NCBI GenBank assembly: GCA_963422465.1
Contig: OY730170.1
Span: 2,108,001 to 2,172,000 of the forward strand
Direction of reading: 5' to 3'
From: Lichina pygmaea
Lineage: Eukaryota; Ascomycota; Lichinomycetes; Lichinales; Lichinaceae
Length of the DNA stretch: 64,000 nt
Within the stretch, counting starts at the first letter, position 1, and every line of letters begins with the position of its first letter. This document shows positions 1 to 10,675 of this stretch, piece by piece. The notes below the pieces were generated by a model that worked only from the letters and a program-made list of their open reading frames with translations, made no database searches and was not told the origin of the DNA. The translations under genes were made by a program, and so were the position numbers.

Positions 1-2100
1 ACTGGCATATTGTGTGTGTAGTGACACAGGTAATCGCAGGTGCTTTGTGTTGCTAGAGGTTATGTTGTTGAGCTTCTGATATCACCCCTTAACAAGGGAG
101 TTCAATCTTTTCCTGATTGAAGTGTTCTTCCACTGACTGGGCAATAGGTCCAGCTATTCCCATCAGTTCTGAGGAATCTGTTCATGAATTTGTCTTGCTG
201 ATGCTTGTCACATCCAGGCTTGAGGCAGTACTGCCAATTGTTGACATAGCAGTTGTGGTTATTGCCTTGCTGTAGGAACATGAGGTGTTTGTGCTAATCA
301 TGTGTGTGCCCGGGGAATGTGGTGTGTTGGTGTTTGTCTGAGAGATAGATCTCACACACATCCTTCTTGCAATTAACCCAATACTTGTGGCAGGTGGTGT
401 GGTAGGGTGAATAGCCTCCATATCTTTGTAACTGTTCGTGGTAGGTGCAGTAGCACTTTGTGCAAAACCTCCACTGTAGTTCACTGTGCTGTAGGTTTTG
501 TGGGTCCATGCTGTAAGTATAGCTTCCTTGCAGTATTTCTTCTTTGATAGACACAGGTTTATCTTGGTCCCTATCAGAGGTGGTTAAGGGCTCCTGTCCT
601 TTGTCCTGACCTGTCTGTTGTGGTAGGTCCTTGCCTCCTGATGTTGCCAGTTGGTGGGCTGCTTCCAATGTCTGATCGTACTTGTCCTATTGTTCGAGAG
701 ATAGCTGCACCTCTCCTGGTGAGTCCTCTGGCTTGATAATACTCCAGTCTCTGTCAAGTGTATTAAGTTGCTGTCAGTGCACCTTGTTCTTTGAATGACA
801 GTCTCTCGCCATATAGCCTAGCTTGCCACATGTATAGCACTTCAGTGCCTTCCCCTTCTTATTGTTCCTTCCCTTTGTGAACCTTCCCTTGTGGTGGACT
901 GCATCCAGTTCTATAGGTGCATAGCCATATAGGTTATGTGGTGGTGTCTTGTTAGGCAGCTTGTAGTGGTTGCTCACATGCTATGTGGGGTGGCTGTATC
1001 CTCTGTCATGGTGTTTCTCTATCACTCACTTGAATAGCTTGTTGTTGATGTTGATTGCTTGTGTGATGAGCTTGTCCAGTGTATCAACCACTTGTCTGTC
1101 AAAGGTGATTTCATCCTTCATGTTTTCCTTGAGTCTACGTCAGTACATGATCATCAGGGTGTTGTCATCCCAGTCAGTCAGTACTGAGTATTGCTTGAAC
1201 TGTGTGGTGTACTCAGCGGTGGAGTGTTGTTGTTTGATGTGCTGGATCATTTGTATAGCCACTTTGTCTTTGTTAGAAAGTCTAAGGATTCTTTTGATCT
1301 TGTCCTTGAATTGTGTCTATTTTGTCATCCATTCTGACATACCATCATGGTCTCTGTTTCCTGAGAGATGTTTGTTGACATAGGGCTTGATCCATTGATA
1401 AGTATTACCTCTCATGTAAGTGGTTGCGAAGAGGGGCCACTTCTCCTTAGGCAGCTTTGTCTCTGGTTAGAATTGAAAGTAGACTTGGAGTTGTATAAGC
1501 CAGTTATCAACCTTGTTTCTTTCACTGTAGAACAGGTCTGGCTTGGTGACACTAATCTTTCCATCTGGGAATCCAGAGTTGGTTGCTCCTGAGGTACTTA
1601 TCCTTGAGGGTCTTCAAAGTGTTGTGGTCTGTACTGTACTATCCTATCCAAGTATAGGATAAGGGTGAGAGGTGGAAGGTGAGTTGGTTCTTGGAGGAGA
1701 GGAGTGTCAAGGAGTGTGAAGGGGTTTAGTGGAACATGGTGGTGATGACACCTGATCAGTGGCTTTGTACAAGATTATATTGAAGTAGATCTAGTTGTCT
1801 GGATCACAACATAAGTTGAAGACAATTGTTCCATAGGGGAACTATCACCAGACTATATAGTGCTCAGTCTGTCAGCTCAGTGAGCTCTGCTCACTTTGCT
1901 CACTGCTTATGCATGCTGCAGCAAGCTGGGTGAGCTTTGCTCACTCTGCTCACATATATGCGTGCTGCGGTGAGCAACCTCTGGTCAGTCTCACCAGTCA
2001 CATGACTGCTTCCTGTGTTATGCTGCCTGGTACTTCTGTCCAGTATCCTGTCTGCTGCTTTCTGTGAGTATAAAGACTGTGTTCCTCCTGGGTTGTAACA
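1..2100 (-). mobile_element. Ty3/gypsy chromovirus B1, 5' part, running off the window
   Basis: A family B LTR retrotransposon on the minus strand, of which only the 5' LTR (1620-2100), the primer-binding region and gag lie in the window; pol would lie to the left of base 1. The gag region (about 774-1605, minus) ends in a CCHC zinc knuckle with the residues CYTCGKLGYMARDC. The sequence is a diverged relative of 38860-40460 in element B2. It is an old, broken copy with several breaks. Its right edge cuts into LINE sequence at 2101. Without the other end the target duplication cannot be checked. Confidence 0.85.
1620..2100 (-). repeat. 5' LTR of element B1 (subtype B')
   Basis: This LTR begins TGTTGTGG and ends TAACA as read on the plus strand. 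It contains, in minus-strand order, an outward TATAAAG near the U3 edge (about 2069), palindromic GTGAGC/GCTCAC repeats (about 1878-1978), a TATATAG box and the start of R. The octamer TTGAAGAC at 1815-1822 is complementary to GTCTTCAA at 1610-1617 just outside the LTR, which is the predicted self-priming pair. The LTR is close to the solo LTR at 24934-25527. It differs from the LTRs of B2 mainly in its U3 repeats. Confidence 0.85.
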
Positions 2101-2483
2101 TTTTGGAGAAGAGACTGCCTAACATATCACTTTCTTTTGTAATAAGTTTCTTACTCAAAGACAGCAAGTCACTTTTCTTTCCTACAATTTCTCTTCTTTA
2201 CTTCAAAAGCCTAAAGTGCTTAAAGAATTTCTTCTCTGGTTTATGTTTTTGAAAAGACTAGACCAGTTTAACTTAGCACACAGACTCTTGCCAGAAAGTC
2301 TTCTATTTCTGTGATTTCTATTCTCTTCAGACACTTCATATTCTTTCAGATATTTCCCTAGTCTTAGCCAAGTCTCAGTTTTAGTTTCTTTAAAGGTTTT
2401 CTGAGAAAACAAGCATATATCTAGAAGTTCTGCATGGCTCACCAGCCAAATCAGAGTAAGAATAAAATAAAAAAAATAAAAAA
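2101..2483 (+). mobile_element. LINE (subfamily beta) 3' end fragment
   Basis: The last part of a Tad/I-like LINE ORF2, matching 55645-56017 closely, followed by a 3' end with AATCAGAGTAAGAATAAAAT and an A-rich tail. Its upstream part was split off by element B1 and lies outside the window. It sits directly before another beta LINE fragment that begins mid-ORF2, so it was probably inserted into that copy. Confidence 0.8.
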
Positions 2484-3114
2484 CACACCTCTGAGAAAGG
2501 AGTTTCAGTACTTGGTTTTGCAGATAACACTAATCTTCTAGCATTCTCCTCTTCCTTGAAAAGCAACCTTCTCAAGTTGAAGTCTACACATTCGAAATGT
2601 CAGGACTGGGCAAGAAAACATAGTATGAAGTTTACACCTGAAAAGTATGAACTTCTCTATTTTTCTAGAAGAAGAAGAGATAATCTTTAGCTCAGTCTAA
2701 GACTTGGAGAAGTGGTACTTCAACCAAAAGAAGAAGTGTGCATCTTGGGACTTTACTTTGACTCAAAACTGGTCTGGAAACAACACTAAACAATCATGTT
2801 ACAGAAAGTCTCCAAATATTTCTCAGCTTTATCCAGAACAACTTACTCTACTTGGGGACTACCAGTCCTAACAGCATGTTATGTCTACACTACCACACTA
2901 AGATCTCTTCTTAGCTATGTAGTAGAAGTCTGGTTCAATCCCCAAAAGAAACCTTCTAATATTAGTTCATTATCTACTTTCCAAAATAAATATCTAAGAA
3001 CTATAGGAGGTGTCTTTCAAGCCACTCCTATCTTCCTACTTGAATCAGAACTATTTTTACTCTCTCTAGACTTATACTTCAAGTTGAGGACAGCATGTTT
3101 TCTCTTATCTTTCT

Positions 3115-3472
3115 TGTTAAGGCCTAGGCCGGAACAGCCCAGGTAAGCGAGGGAGGAGTGTTAGTCATGCGGAACAACATCCGACTGATCCGGTGGACGA
3201 GCAGGAGCTAAGCGAGAAGCTCGTCCACGCAAAAGGATGATACCCCTCGAGGAGACCCCCCCCCCTTGGGGCATCTGTATAAAGACCCCCCAAAGGGCCC
3301 GGAGGGATTAGCTCTCCAGGCTGAACAAACAATACAAACCCATCGTACTGAGACAATAGCACAGGAGAGTTACCCCACCTGTCTATTCCTCTACCGAGTC
3401 CCTGTCTAGAATCCACCCTGCGAAGCAACAGACTGAGCTGCCTTCTGTGCGAACCCGGCCCAGCCTGTAACA
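3115..3472 (+). repeat. 5' LTR of A1
   Basis: A 358-bp LTR, TGTTAAGG to TGTAACA. It holds one copy of the 35-bp U3 palindrome (GGACGAGC ... GCTCGTCC), a TATAAAG box at 3278-3284 and, 34 bp after the end of the box, AGGCTGAA at 3318-3325. That octamer is complementary to TTCAGCCT at 3475-3482, immediately outside the LTR, and so marks the probable RNA start for self-priming. Confidence 0.9.
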
Positions 3473-3510
3473 CTTTCAGCCTCTAACATACAGGACACTG
3501 ACTTGATACG

Positions 3511-4640
3511 ATGGTGGATCCACAAAGCCCTACCCCTTCTCAGGCAGCCCAAGTCCAAGCTGCTCAGGTGGCTCAGGCCCAGACTGTCCAGGTGGCACCT
3601 ATTGTTAACCTACCTCCGAAGCCCTTGAAGGTAGGTGCCCCGAAGAGGTACGATGGATCCAGGGAAGGACTGGAGTTGTTCTTCTCACAGCTGGAGCTCT
3701 ACTATGGGTTCAACACAGCCCAGTTCCTGACAGACCAGGAGAAGGTGCTGTTTGCAGCCTCCTACCTGGAAGGACCAGCCTTCGCTTGGTTCAACATCTA
3801 CTTAAGAGATTACCTAGACAATCAGGCAGACCCCAAGAAGCAAGAAGATAATACCCGACAGATCATGGGAAGCTTGAAAACCTTTAAGACAGCTATGAGG
3901 AAGATGTTTGGGATCCTTGACAAGGAAAGAGATGTGGAACGAAAGCTCCAAGCACTGCGGCAAACTGGATTGGCATCGGAATTTGCGGCGAAGTTCCAAC
4001 AACTAGCAGTGAGGACTCAGTGGGGGGACAGTGCACTAACAGCACTATTCTACCAAGGCCTCAAGGAACAAGTCAAGGATGACATTGTGTGAGGAGACCG
4101 ACCAACCAAGCTCTACGAAATAATCAAGACTGCAGCTCGCATCAACAACTGACAGTTCGAGAGAGAGCTTGAGAAGTGAGGCAAGCAGACAAAACCATGG
4201 GTGAAGAAAAAGCCAACACCTGCCAAAGATAACTACAGCTTGGTACCCATGGAAATGAATGCAGTGGAACCACAAAAGAAGGAGACACGGAAGTGTTACA
4301 ACTGTCAGAAAGTGGGCCACCTTGCGGTGAACTGCAGGAGCAAGAAGAAGAACAAGAAGGGCAAAGGGAAGCAGTTGAACACCACAAGTGCCTGGAAAGG
4401 CAGGGAGATGGAGAAGCCCCAGAGGGCTCCCCAAGGCACACTGCCCCACAATCACCCTGAGGTGGCACTCCTCAGAGAGGAGGACAACCTCTGACAACAT
4501 GCTGAAAAACTTGAGAACATGCTCCAAGAAACCTTGGACCACTTTGACAAGGTCTGAAGGAAGGTTGACAGAATCCACTGGGAGGACAACCTGATCTCCA
4601 AGTTTGACACAACTGGCTATATGGAGGAACAGGTTGACGA
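3511..4640 (+). pseudogene. gag of element A1
   Basis: Encodes the structural protein of the retrotransposon particle. The start MVDPQSPTPSQAAQ lies 38 bp after the LTR. A retrotransposon-gag domain follows (the segment around KRYDGSREGLELFFSQLELYYGF, split by no known host domain), then a basic region with one CCHC zinc knuckle, C-Y-N-C-Q-K-V-G-H-L-A-V-N-C. It corresponds to 14423-15586 of A2. The gene is decayed. Confidence 0.8.
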
Positions 4641-4808
4641 CGAAGAACCCCAGCCACCACCAGTCCCTGACAAAACTGTCCTTTGATGACAGGACACAAC
4701 CCTATCAGCAATAGGGAAGGTGCAAGTGCCATGATAGGTCAACAATACCCTCAGCATCACACAGGTCAGAGATATTGCTGATGATTGTAACCAAGACCTG
4801 GGGGAACA

Positions 4809-7800
4809 ATGCACCACCACACGATGCAAACAACACATGGTAGAGCGTCAGGCCCAGGGCCTAGGCAGCTCAAAAAACTAGCAGTGCTCTTCAAAACTGG
4901 GGTTGGAAGAGCAGGCAAGACAACACCCTGGGAGGAAGGAGTCAAGCTGAGCCTTGACGCAACAGCCTGCAGCCCGCACTTTCACATCAAGATCAGAGTC
5001 AATGGGCAGTTGGCTAAGGCCATGATCAACTCTGGTGCGACTGGCAACTTCATGTCAGAAAGCTTTGCCAGAAGAAACAAGGTTCCAGTCCAAGGTAAGA
5101 AAGACCTCTACCAGTTGACAGTAGTGGACAGAACACCACTCTCCAAAGACAAGGGACAAGTGATGAAGGAGACCAAGAGCCTGAGACTGAGTGTCCATGG
5201 CATGACAATCAGAACAGAGGAATTCGACTTAGTCCAGATACCACATGAAGTTATATTGGGACTTCTGTGGTTGGAAAAACAAAACCCAAGGATTGACTGG
5301 AGAAGAAGGCAACTAGTCTTTCCAGATAAGACACTGGTCACATCAGAACCAGGGGTGATGATTAAAGAAATCTCACTGACACGCTGGAAGAAATACCACC
5401 AGCACGGGCAGGCCTGTGTGGCCTGGATGAAACTCCGAACACAACAACTTTGCACCACGCAAGACACCGTGGGCAAGACTCAGGCACCGCAGTTGCCAAG
5501 TGAGTATAAAAGATACCAGGAGATGTTCAAAGAAACAGCGATTGTGACGCTACCAGAACATCAGGAGTGGGACCACAAGATTCTGCTAGAAGACAGAAAA
5601 AAACCCACACACAGCCCTATCTACACTCTGTCAGCAAAAGAGCTTGAGGCCCTGAGAGACTACCTGGACAAGAACCTAGTGAAAGAGTTCATAAGATCTT
5701 CAACATCACCGGCTGGATACCTGATATTGTTTGTGCCAAAGAAAGACAGCAAACTTCAACTGTGTGTTGATTACCGGCAGCTAAATGTGATTACAGTGAA
5801 GAACTGTTACCCACTGCCACTGATATCAGAAATCCAAGACCAGATCCAAGAAGCCAAATAGTTCACCAAGTTCAACATTCGAGGTGCTTTCAACCTGGTT
5901 AGGATGAAAGACAGCGAGGAATGGAAGACAGCCTTTCGTACAAGGTACGGGCACTACAAGTATACTGTGATGCCATTCAGCCTTACGAATGCACTGGTGA
6001 CATTCTAATCACTTATTAACACTGTCCTCCAACAATACCTGGACATATTTGTCACTGCTTATATTGACGATGTCTTGGTATACACCAATGGAACCTTGGA
6101 GGAGCATAAACAGTATGTCAAAACAATCCTACATGCGCTCCAGAAAGCAGGCATGAGGTTACGCCTTGATAAAAGTGTTTTCCACGCAAAGGAAGTGGAA
6201 TATTTGGGGTCAATCCTGACAACAGAAGGAATCCGAATAGACAACACAAAGACGGCAGCAGTACAAGACTGGCCAACACCCAAAAACCTCAAAGAAGTAC
6301 AATCCTTCCTAGGATTTGTAAACTTCTACTGACAATTCATCAAGGACTACTCAAGAACAGCAGCAGTCTTGACAGAGTTAACCAGAAAAAACAAATCTTT
6401 CAGGTGGGGGGAGAGTCAACAAGCAGCCTTCCAGGAGTTGAAGGATAAATTCATCTCCACACCCATTTTGGCATTATTTGATCCCGAGAAGAGGATCATT
6501 CTGGAAACTGATGCCTCAGACCAAGCATTGGGATCCTGCTTGTGTCAACCAGACGCCAACAACCGCTTACACCCTGTCGTGTATTAATCAAGAAAGTTCT
6601 CTGGCCCAGAACTGAGGTACGATGTTCACGACAAAGAGTTGCTAGCAATTGTCAACATATTCCAAGAATGGAGGCCTTACTTGGAAGAGGCAAAATACAC
6701 GGTAGACGTGTACTCGGACCACAAGAACTTAGCTTACTTCACAACAACAAAGAAGCTAAACTGACAACAAGTTCGATGGGCAGAGTTGTTAGCATCATAC
6801 AACTTCCAAATCCTCTACTGGAAGGGCACTGAAAATGCTCAAGCGGACACTCTCAGCAGGCGACCAGACCTGATGGACAAGAAAACAACAGAGGAACACC
6901 CAATCCTAGTGACAAAAGGACAAACCCTGGTCTATGCCCAACCCCAACTGGCAACAATGGAAACAAAGGGTCCACTCCTTACCCTTGGCCACAAGACAGC
7001 AAACAAAAAGGAAATTGTGCCAGAAAGAGCACAAGAGAAGGTGATCCGGAGGCACCATGACAGGCCTTTGCACAGACACCCTGGGTGAGATAAAACCTTG
7101 GAGAAAATCCAAAGGAATTACCACTTTGACAGAATGAAGCACAAGGTGACAGAGTTCATTCACAACTGTGAACAGTGTGCGAAGAACAAGCCATCAAGAC
7201 ATAAGCTCTATGGGCAGGCACAGCAAATAGACCTACCTGAGGCACCATGGGAAACTATCATGATGGATTTTGTGGTCAAGTTGCCAAAGTCAACAGACCC
7301 AGCAACAAAGGTGGTATACAATAGTATTTTGGTGGTTGTTGACAAGCTCACCAAATACGCCCACCTGGTCCTGTGGAAAGAGTCAGGAACTGTGAACAAA
7401 CTTGCGAGTGTCCTACTCAGAGAGCTGGTAAGCCACTGAGAGCTACCAAAGATAATCATCTCAGATCAAGACAAACTCTTCACCTCGAAATTCTGGAACA
7501 TGTGGACAAGGCAACTTGGCATTGATACAAGGATATCAACAGCCTACCACCCACAAACTGACAGACAAACTGAGCAGACAAACCAGACAATGGAGCAGTA
7601 TCTACAACACTACATCAACCACCAGCAGGATAACTGGGTGGAACTGCTACCAATAGCCCAGTTTGCGTACAATGACCAGCAACATAGTGTGACAGGGACA
7701 ACACTATTCTTTGCGAACTACAGAAGAAACCCCTGATGGCAGGCAACAGCAGGAGGTGATATTGTCAATGTTAGCAAACTCGCTACTATGCACAAGATGA

Positions 7801-8315
7801 TGAAAACAATAATCGACTGTGCCCAGAACACCACCACCCGCTGATTACACAACAAAAGGTTGAAGGGACCAACCCTGGAAAGAGGGGATAAGGTCTACCT
7901 ATCAACAAAAAACCTGCGCTCAAAGCGACCAAGCAAAAAGCTGGATCACGTACGAATCAGACTATTCAAAATCAAGAAGTGCACTGGGAAGGTCAACTAT
8001 TGACTGAGACTACCACAAAAAGCAAGGATACACTGAGTATTCCATGTCTCGCTGCTCAAACCAGCACCCAGCGATGCAGAGATTAAGACAGAATGGAACT
8101 TCGAGGATGACGAAGAAGAGTACGATGTTGAAAGGATCCTGGATAGTTGAAGAAACAGACAGAAGACTGAGTACCTGGTGAAGTGGTTAGGATTTGATGA
8201 AGAGGAAAATTTGTGGAAACCAACCGAGAACTTCAGCCCTGCGATGAACCAGAAGCTGGTGGATTACCACCAAGCAAACTCGCAGCAACCAGGTCCGACA
8301 GAGACAACAGCTTGA
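4809..8315 (+). pseudogene. pol of element A1 (protease, RT, RNase H, integrase, chromodomain)
   Basis: Recognisable blocks in order are: an aspartic protease with a degenerate active-site segment (INSGATGNF), a reverse transcriptase with YIDDVLVYT, an RNase H segment (LETDASDQALGSCLCQ), an integrase zinc-binding HHCC segment and DDE core ([16 protein letters not shown]), and remains of a C-terminal chromodomain. The order protease-RT-RNase H-integrase with a chromodomain defines the chromovirus branch of Ty3/gypsy. It is broken many times and not functional. Confidence 0.85.
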
Positions 8316-8740
8316 GAGAAGCCAAAGTCTCTGAAGAGAAGATGTCCTCAAAGAACAGTGGAGCAGCAGCCTGACTGGCCTCCCCTTCGCAGATAACACA
8401 GAGAGCCTCCTGTTCCTGAGCATCGAGGGATTCCTGATCCTTGATGGTGGACAGCTCACAACAGATGGCATCAGCCTCCTTCTGTGAGAGATGACCCAGC
8501 TGCCAGCGGAGGCGGATCTGCCGGGGAAGCAACTTTGACAATTGGTCATCAGTCTCCTGCAGCTGAGCCTCAAGCTGCTCACGCTCAAGTTCCATCTTCT
8601 TCCATTCTGATTCTGAGAGATGAAGGTTGCAGCGACAACCCTTCTCAACACACCGACAACAAAAAGATGATGCAGAGCTCACGACACACTTGGCGTGGTC
8701 GCGACAACAAGCACCGCATGCGATTTTTGATTCCTTGCCT
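8233..8740 (-). pseudogene. antisense zinc-cluster/coiled-coil frame of element A1
   Basis: A reading frame opposite to pol, lying between the pol end and the 3' LTR. It carries six cysteines in the spacing C-x2-C-x6-C-x8-C-x2-C-x6-C, the same as in A2 and A3 and the pattern of fungal Zn(II)2Cys6 (Gal4-type) DNA-binding domains. A charged heptad-like region follows (SEWKKMELEREQLEAQL), then a tail ending in SSQG. Most of the frame lies outside pol, so it is not simply a shadow of pol. The start is undecided. A role in controlling the element is inference. Confidence 0.7.
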
Positions 8741-8866
8741 ATTTTGCCAATACAACAAGAGAGAAAACTGCGACAACAAGTTCAAGTTGTCTGGCTTTGG
8801 TTCATGACAAAAGAGGAGCAGGAACGAAAAGGATCTGGGGACAGAACTCTTGGAGGGAGGGGATAG

Positions 8867-9399
8867 TGTTAAGGCCTAGGCCGGAACAGCCCAGGTAAGC
8901 GAGGGAGGAGTGTTAGTCATGCGGAACAACATCCGACTGATCCGGTGGACGATCAGGAGCTAAGCGAGGAGCTCGTCCAGTGGACGAGCAGGAGCTAAGC
9001 GAGGAGCTCGTCCAGTGGACAAGCAGGAGCTAAGCGAGGAGCTCGTCCAGTGGACGAGCAGGAGCTAAGCGAGGAGCTCGTCCGGTGGACAAGCAGGAGC
9101 TAAGCGAGGAGCTTGTCTGGTGGACGAGCAGGAGCTAAGCGAGGAGCTCGTCCACGCAAAAGGATGATACCCCTCGAGGAGACCCCCCCCCCTTGGGGCA
9201 TCTGTATAAAGACCCCCCAAAGGGCCCGGAGGGATTAGCTCTCCAGGCTGAACAAACAATACAAACCCATCGTACTGAGACAATAGCACAGGAGAGTTAC
9301 CCCACCTGTCTATTCCTCTACCGAGTCCCTGTCTAGAATCCGCCCTGCGAAGCAACAGACCGAGCCGCCTTCTGTGTGAACCCGGCCCGGCCCGTAACA
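8867..9399 (+). repeat. 3' LTR of A1 with expanded U3 repeat
   Basis: A 533-bp LTR. It is longer than the 5' LTR by exactly 175 bp, which is five extra 35-bp units in the U3. Otherwise it has the same parts as the 5' LTR, with several single-base differences. Confidence 0.92.
8945..9154 (+). repeat. six tandem 35-bp palindromic units in the A1 3' LTR
   Basis: Six units of 35 bp follow head to tail (210 bp). Each is an imperfect hairpin: GTGGACGAGC at one end, GAGCTCGTCCA at the other and AGGAGCTAAGCGAG between. The array lies upstream of the TATA box. The 5' LTR has one unit, so the array expanded, or the other copy contracted, after or during insertion. Confidence 0.93.
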
Positions 9400-9679
9400 T
9401 TTCTATTCTACAAATACACTTCCCAACTTCTCTTCTACACTTCTCCATAAACTACACAGTTAAATTTCCTTCTATGTTTCTTCTCTCAGAACTACACCAA
9501 TGCCTCTGACAACTATTTCTCCAAATTGGATGTTAAGGGCCAGTCCATGTTCACACAGAATGTGGGTGGTCTGCACATCTGGGTAAAGAGGGCAGGGACT
9601 CAATAGATGAATAGCGAGTGGGGTAACTCTCTTGCTAATATTGTTTGTACTTGTTGTTCCACCTGGAGAGCTATCCTCC

Positions 9680-10092
9680 TGTTAAAGGCCAGTCCACGTT
9701 CACACAGAATGTGGGTGGTCCTGTCTTTGACCGAGGAGGGCAGAGACTCAATAGATGAATAGCAAGTGGGGTAACTCTCTTGCTATTGTCGCTCGTAATG
9801 TGCGTTCAGCCTGGAGAGCTATTCTCTCCGGCTATCTGGGTTCTTATATACAGGAGCCTGAGGGGGGGGGGTCCTCCCGAGGGGTATCAGCTTTCTGCGT
9901 GGACGAGCTGGACGAGCTGGTTACACATCGTCCACCTCGTCCACCGGGTCGGGTGAACATTGTTCCTGTGGACGAGCTGGACGAGCTGGTTACACATCGT
10001 CCACCTCGTCCACCGGGTCGGGTGAACATTGTTCCGTGTACCTCTGTACACTCGCTTCGGTCAGCTCAGCCGTTCCGGCCTGGGCCTTAACA
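9680..10092 (-). repeat. 3' LTR of A2
   Basis: TGTTAAAGG to TTAACA as read on the plus strand, 413 bp. It contains two 69-bp tandem U3 units (from 9901 and 9970), each with the palindrome GGACGAGCTGGACGAG ... CGTCCACCTCGTCC. A TATATAAG box for the sense transcript lies around 9843-9851 on the minus strand. The U3 edge faces the antisense gene, whose ATG is 52 bp away; the gap is pyrimidine-rich, a common fungal promoter feature. Confidence 0.93.
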
Positions 10093-10144
10093 CCATCCCC
10101 TCCCTCCAAAGGTTCTGTCCCCAGATCCTCTCGCTTCTCTTACC

Positions 10145-10675
10145 ATGACCCGGACATCTCGTTGTAATCGTCGTGGAGTCCTCGGTTCTCGTGTTGGCAA
10201 GATGGGCAAGGTATCCAAAGTTTCATGCAGCGCATGTCGTCGTGACCGTGCCAAGTGTGTCGTCAGTTCAGAGTCCACATTTTGCGGTCGGTGCCTTGAG
10301 AAGGGTCACCGTTGCGATCTCCATCTCGCGGAGTCGGAGTGGGAGAAGATGGAGCTTGAGCGCACTCAGCTCGAGGCTCAACTGAAGGAGATCGAGGAGC
10401 AGGAGTCTGTTCTCCTTCCTCGCAAACTTCGTCTCCGTCGTCAGTTGGGTGTGTTGTCCAAGAAGGAGGGTGAGGCCATCAAGCGTGAGCTTGCTGCGAT
10501 CAAGGATCAAGAGGATCTCGAGCAGGAGGCTACGCGTGTGGAGTCCCCGCCGCCTTTGGAGGACTTCTTCTCTTCGGAGGCTTTGGCTTCTCTTGAGCCT
10601 TTGTCTCCATCGATCCTGGCTTCTGCGGGTTTTGTCGGTGGAAACTCCGCAGTTTCTCGTTCATCTCAGGGCTGA
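10145..10675 (+). CDS. antisense Zn(II)2Cys6 zinc-cluster protein encoded by element A2 (176 aa)
   Basis: An intact frame running opposite to pol. Residues about 26-58 hold a Gal4-type zinc cluster: C-S-A-C, the basic loop RRDRAK, C, eight residues, C-G-R-C, LEKGHR, C. This matches C-x2-C-x6-C-x8-C-x2-C-x6-C with the usual basic first loop and glycine in the second. A long charged helix follows (about residues 65-130, heptad-like, probably a dimerising coiled coil), then a serine-rich tail. About 385 of 531 bases lie outside pol; only the last 146 overlap the pol 3' end. Zn2Cys6 dimers usually bind short paired motifs, and the adjacent LTR is full of palindromes. No activation domain is evident. 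The regulatory role is inference; the coding nature is supported by conservation in A1 and A3. Confidence 0.8.
   Translation: MTRTSRCNRRGVLGSRVGKMGKVSKVSCSACRRDRAKCVVSSESTFCGRCLEKGHRCDLHLAESEWEKMELERTQLEAQLKEIEEQESVLLPRKLRLRRQLGVLSKKEGEAIKRELAAIKDQEDLEQEATRVESPPPLEDFFSSEALASLEPLSPSILASAGFVGGNSAVSRSSQG

Larger units (their letters stand above)
3115..9399 (+). mobile_element. Ty3/gypsy chromovirus A1, full length but decayed
   Basis: A complete LTR retrotransposon of family A, 6285 bp, with TG...CA termini, a 5-bp target duplication TTTCT on both sides, LTRs of 358 and 533 bp, gag, pol and an antisense zinc-cluster reading frame near the 3' LTR. It is broken with many breaks (well over ten). 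Compared with A2 many CG sites have become TG or CA. Its LTRs differ at several sites besides a repeat expansion, so it is older than A2. Confidence 0.95.

Noticed and set aside
1607-1620. A primer-binding site for a host tRNA next to the LTRs
   Set aside because: I saw no TGG-type tRNA 3' end complement; the sequence instead pairs with the predicted start of the element's own RNA.
2796-3114. A host gene encoding a 116-residue protein
   Set aside because: The translation (TYSTWGLPVLTA, FLLESELFLLSLDLYFK) matches the LINE ORF2 C-terminal region in other copies.
9844-10090. Open frames with DELDELVTHRPPRPPGRVN repeats in the A2 LTRs
   Set aside because: They are translations of the two 69-bp U3 units present in both LTRs, with no start context or conservation outside the repeats.
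10145-10675. The antisense frame as a chance shadow of pol
   Set aside because: Nearly three quarters of it lies beyond the pol end, and the cysteine pattern is kept in three copies and, independently in sequence, in family B.
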